A DNA stretch of 64,000 bases, from positions 11,226,187-11,290,186 of the forward strand of contig NW_025062475.1 of assembly GCF_000002995.4 (NCBI RefSeq), written 5' to 3'. Within the stretch, counting starts at the first letter, position 1. Each line of letters opens with the position of its first letter. Shown here in pieces: positions 62,441 to 64,000 of the stretch. The notes below the pieces were generated by a model. That model had not been told where the DNA came from and did no database searches. It saw only the letters and a list, made by a program, of their open reading frames with translations. Origin of the DNA: Brugia malayi. Taxonomy: Eukaryota > Nematoda > Chromadorea > Rhabditida > Onchocercidae. The position numbers and the translations under genes were made by a program.

Positions 62441-64000
62441 TATTTCATGCAAATCCTTTTTTTTTTTTCTTCATAAAATAAATATACAAATATTTCTTTT
62501 TATTACATCGAATTCTAATTTTCATTTCCAGAAATTCTTTCAAAGCATTCAGTTTTTTTTTTTTTTTTTTTGCGAATTGTTTACAAAATTCAACCATTTA
62601 ATTATTCGTATCTTTTACTTTCCTCTTCTGTTTTACAATATGAAAATTTAAAAATATCATGAAAAATATATGAAATTAGTTTAAGAGAAAAGTAGCTGAC
62701 ATGTATTTCAATATTTCCTTTAACGATTAATTTTTCTTAGCTATTTTGTATTAAAGATAATATTGCATTACGATAAAACTTTTTAAAATTCTTTTCTATT
62801 CTTTATGAAACAATTACATTTCAATATTTTCCATGAAACTATCAAATTCAATTATCAATTTTTTTTTTTTTTTTTCACATTTATTACCATATTTAAGTTT
62901 AGATTTTTGTTATGTATACATGAGCATTTTGTAAAAATTTTCACACTTTATACCTTTTTTAAAATATTATTTAAATTTTTTTCAATCTATTTCAAAAGTG
63001 CAAAATAAATGGAGCGTTCAAAAATAGCTGCTTGATTGTTTCTTTTAAGTTTAATACTTCAATTATATATAACATACATATTCATGCATTTCCGTAAATG
63101 AAGGAAATGCATTGTGTTAAACTCAATGAACTAATGTTTACATCAATTTAAAATAAAAAAAAAAATTTTTTTTTTAACATATTATCAAGAAAATCTAACT
63201 ATTTCCATGCTTTTACCCATATTTTATCAAATATATTGAAATAATTTTGAAATGTTATCGAAATGATCGAAACAATTACTTCTTCATGCTTTTCTTTCTT
63301 TTTTTGTTTCATTTGAAACTTTCTTTCTTTTTTTGTTTCATTTGAAAATTTGCAACTTTTATTCATTGCTCATTTCTCTCATTATCTTTTCTCATTGATG
63401 TTTAATTGCAACAAACATTGATATAGCTAATAGCAGTTATATGAGATGAGAGAGTTTTTTTTTTACTTTCCTATCGTAAAGCATTGATTGATACAGCAAG
63501 AAGCAGCGCTAATGTCCCACATTGTAGTTTCTGCTTAATTTTCAAGTAATTTAAAATAATCTTCAATAAAAAATTCTTTGTATGACAAAAAAAGCGATTA
63601 TTCGTGATATATATTTTTTATTTTGCTTCTCTCTTTAGTTTTAAAAGTGTTTAAAAAAAAAAAAATTATCTGATCTGTGAATTTCATATATAATTTCGCA
63701 TAGAATTTAAATTTCTTTTAGCTAACTATATCTTCATTCCTAGAATTATCCTAAATATATTCAAGAATAAACATTTAAGGTATTCAAATTCTGTTTTTTT
63801 TTTTTATGTTCAAATATTTCACATGGTGAAAAAACATTATATGCCAGAATTTTATTCCTCTATAAGTAACACTAACAAATTCGCAAATTTTTCTTTCAAT
63901 TTTCTAATCTCATAGTAAATCGATTGAGACCTTGATGGAATGAGATTAAAAAATAAATCCCGAGGAAGCCTTAAGGCCTAGAGTATCAACATTTGATCGT
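62441..64000. other. AT-rich gene-poor DNA to the window end
   Basis: Homopolymers and low-complexity sequence; no coding frame seen. A 29-bp tandem duplication is listed separately. Confidence 0.55.
63291..63348. repeat. 29-bp tandem duplication
   Basis: TTTCTTTCTTTTTTTGTTTC... repeats head to tail at 63291 and 63320, identical except the last base. Confidence 0.9.

Overview
The window is AT-rich nuclear DNA that reads as a nematode genome. The genes have many short exons, introns are bounded by TTTCAG or TTTTAG acceptors, and such acceptors sit directly against start codons, as expected for spliced-leader trans-splicing. Overall composition, long homopolymers, dense microsatellites and moderate intron sizes fit a filarial or other spirurid worm. 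That placement is an inference; no sequence match could be run.

Region 1 (about 0.45-11.5 kb, minus strand) is one large gene of about 17 coding exons. It encodes an Enhancer of Polycomb homologue, the scaffold subunit of NuA4/Piccolo-type histone acetyltransferase complexes. Exons 1-15 were joined by hand with consistent phases; the extreme C-terminus is uncertain. One intron appears to be GC-AG, and intron 1 holds a possible alternative last exon with its own poly(A) signal.

Region 2 (11.5-18 kb) is a divergent intergenic stretch with two more GC-rich, CA/TG-microsatellite-bearing islands. They probably hold promoter or 5' UTR sequence. A few orphan splice-bounded open segments lie on the minus strand near 15-16 kb.

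Region 3 (17.99-22.01 kb, plus strand) holds an AAMP-type WD-repeat gene (7 exons, 427 residues) and, 491 bp downstream, the small subunit of TFIIA (3 exons, 111 residues). Their spacing and the acceptor abutting the TFIIA start codon suggest an operon-like pair. From memory, C. elegans epc-1, its AAMP homologue and gtf-2A2 are neighbours in cosmid Y111B2A, so this looks like conserved microsynteny.

Region 4 (22-64 kb) is very AT-rich and almost gene-free, with many homopolymers, GA/CT, TG and TAC microsatellites, a 42-bp perfect palindrome and several tandem repeats. Two things stand out. At 49.2-49.97 kb on the minus strand are three phase-compatible exons forming the 3' end of an unidentified gene. 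From 46.2 to 62.4 kb there is a dispersed set of decayed minus-strand copies of one unrecognised coding sequence. Two 927-bp blocks within it (46,619-47,545 and 55,789-56,715) are almost identical, while other copies are diverged but keep a protein-level motif. Several weaker coding-like relics (ABC-ATPase-like tail at 26.9 kb; segments at 22.9, 24.3, 54.9, 59.3 and 60.1 kb) are listed at low confidence.
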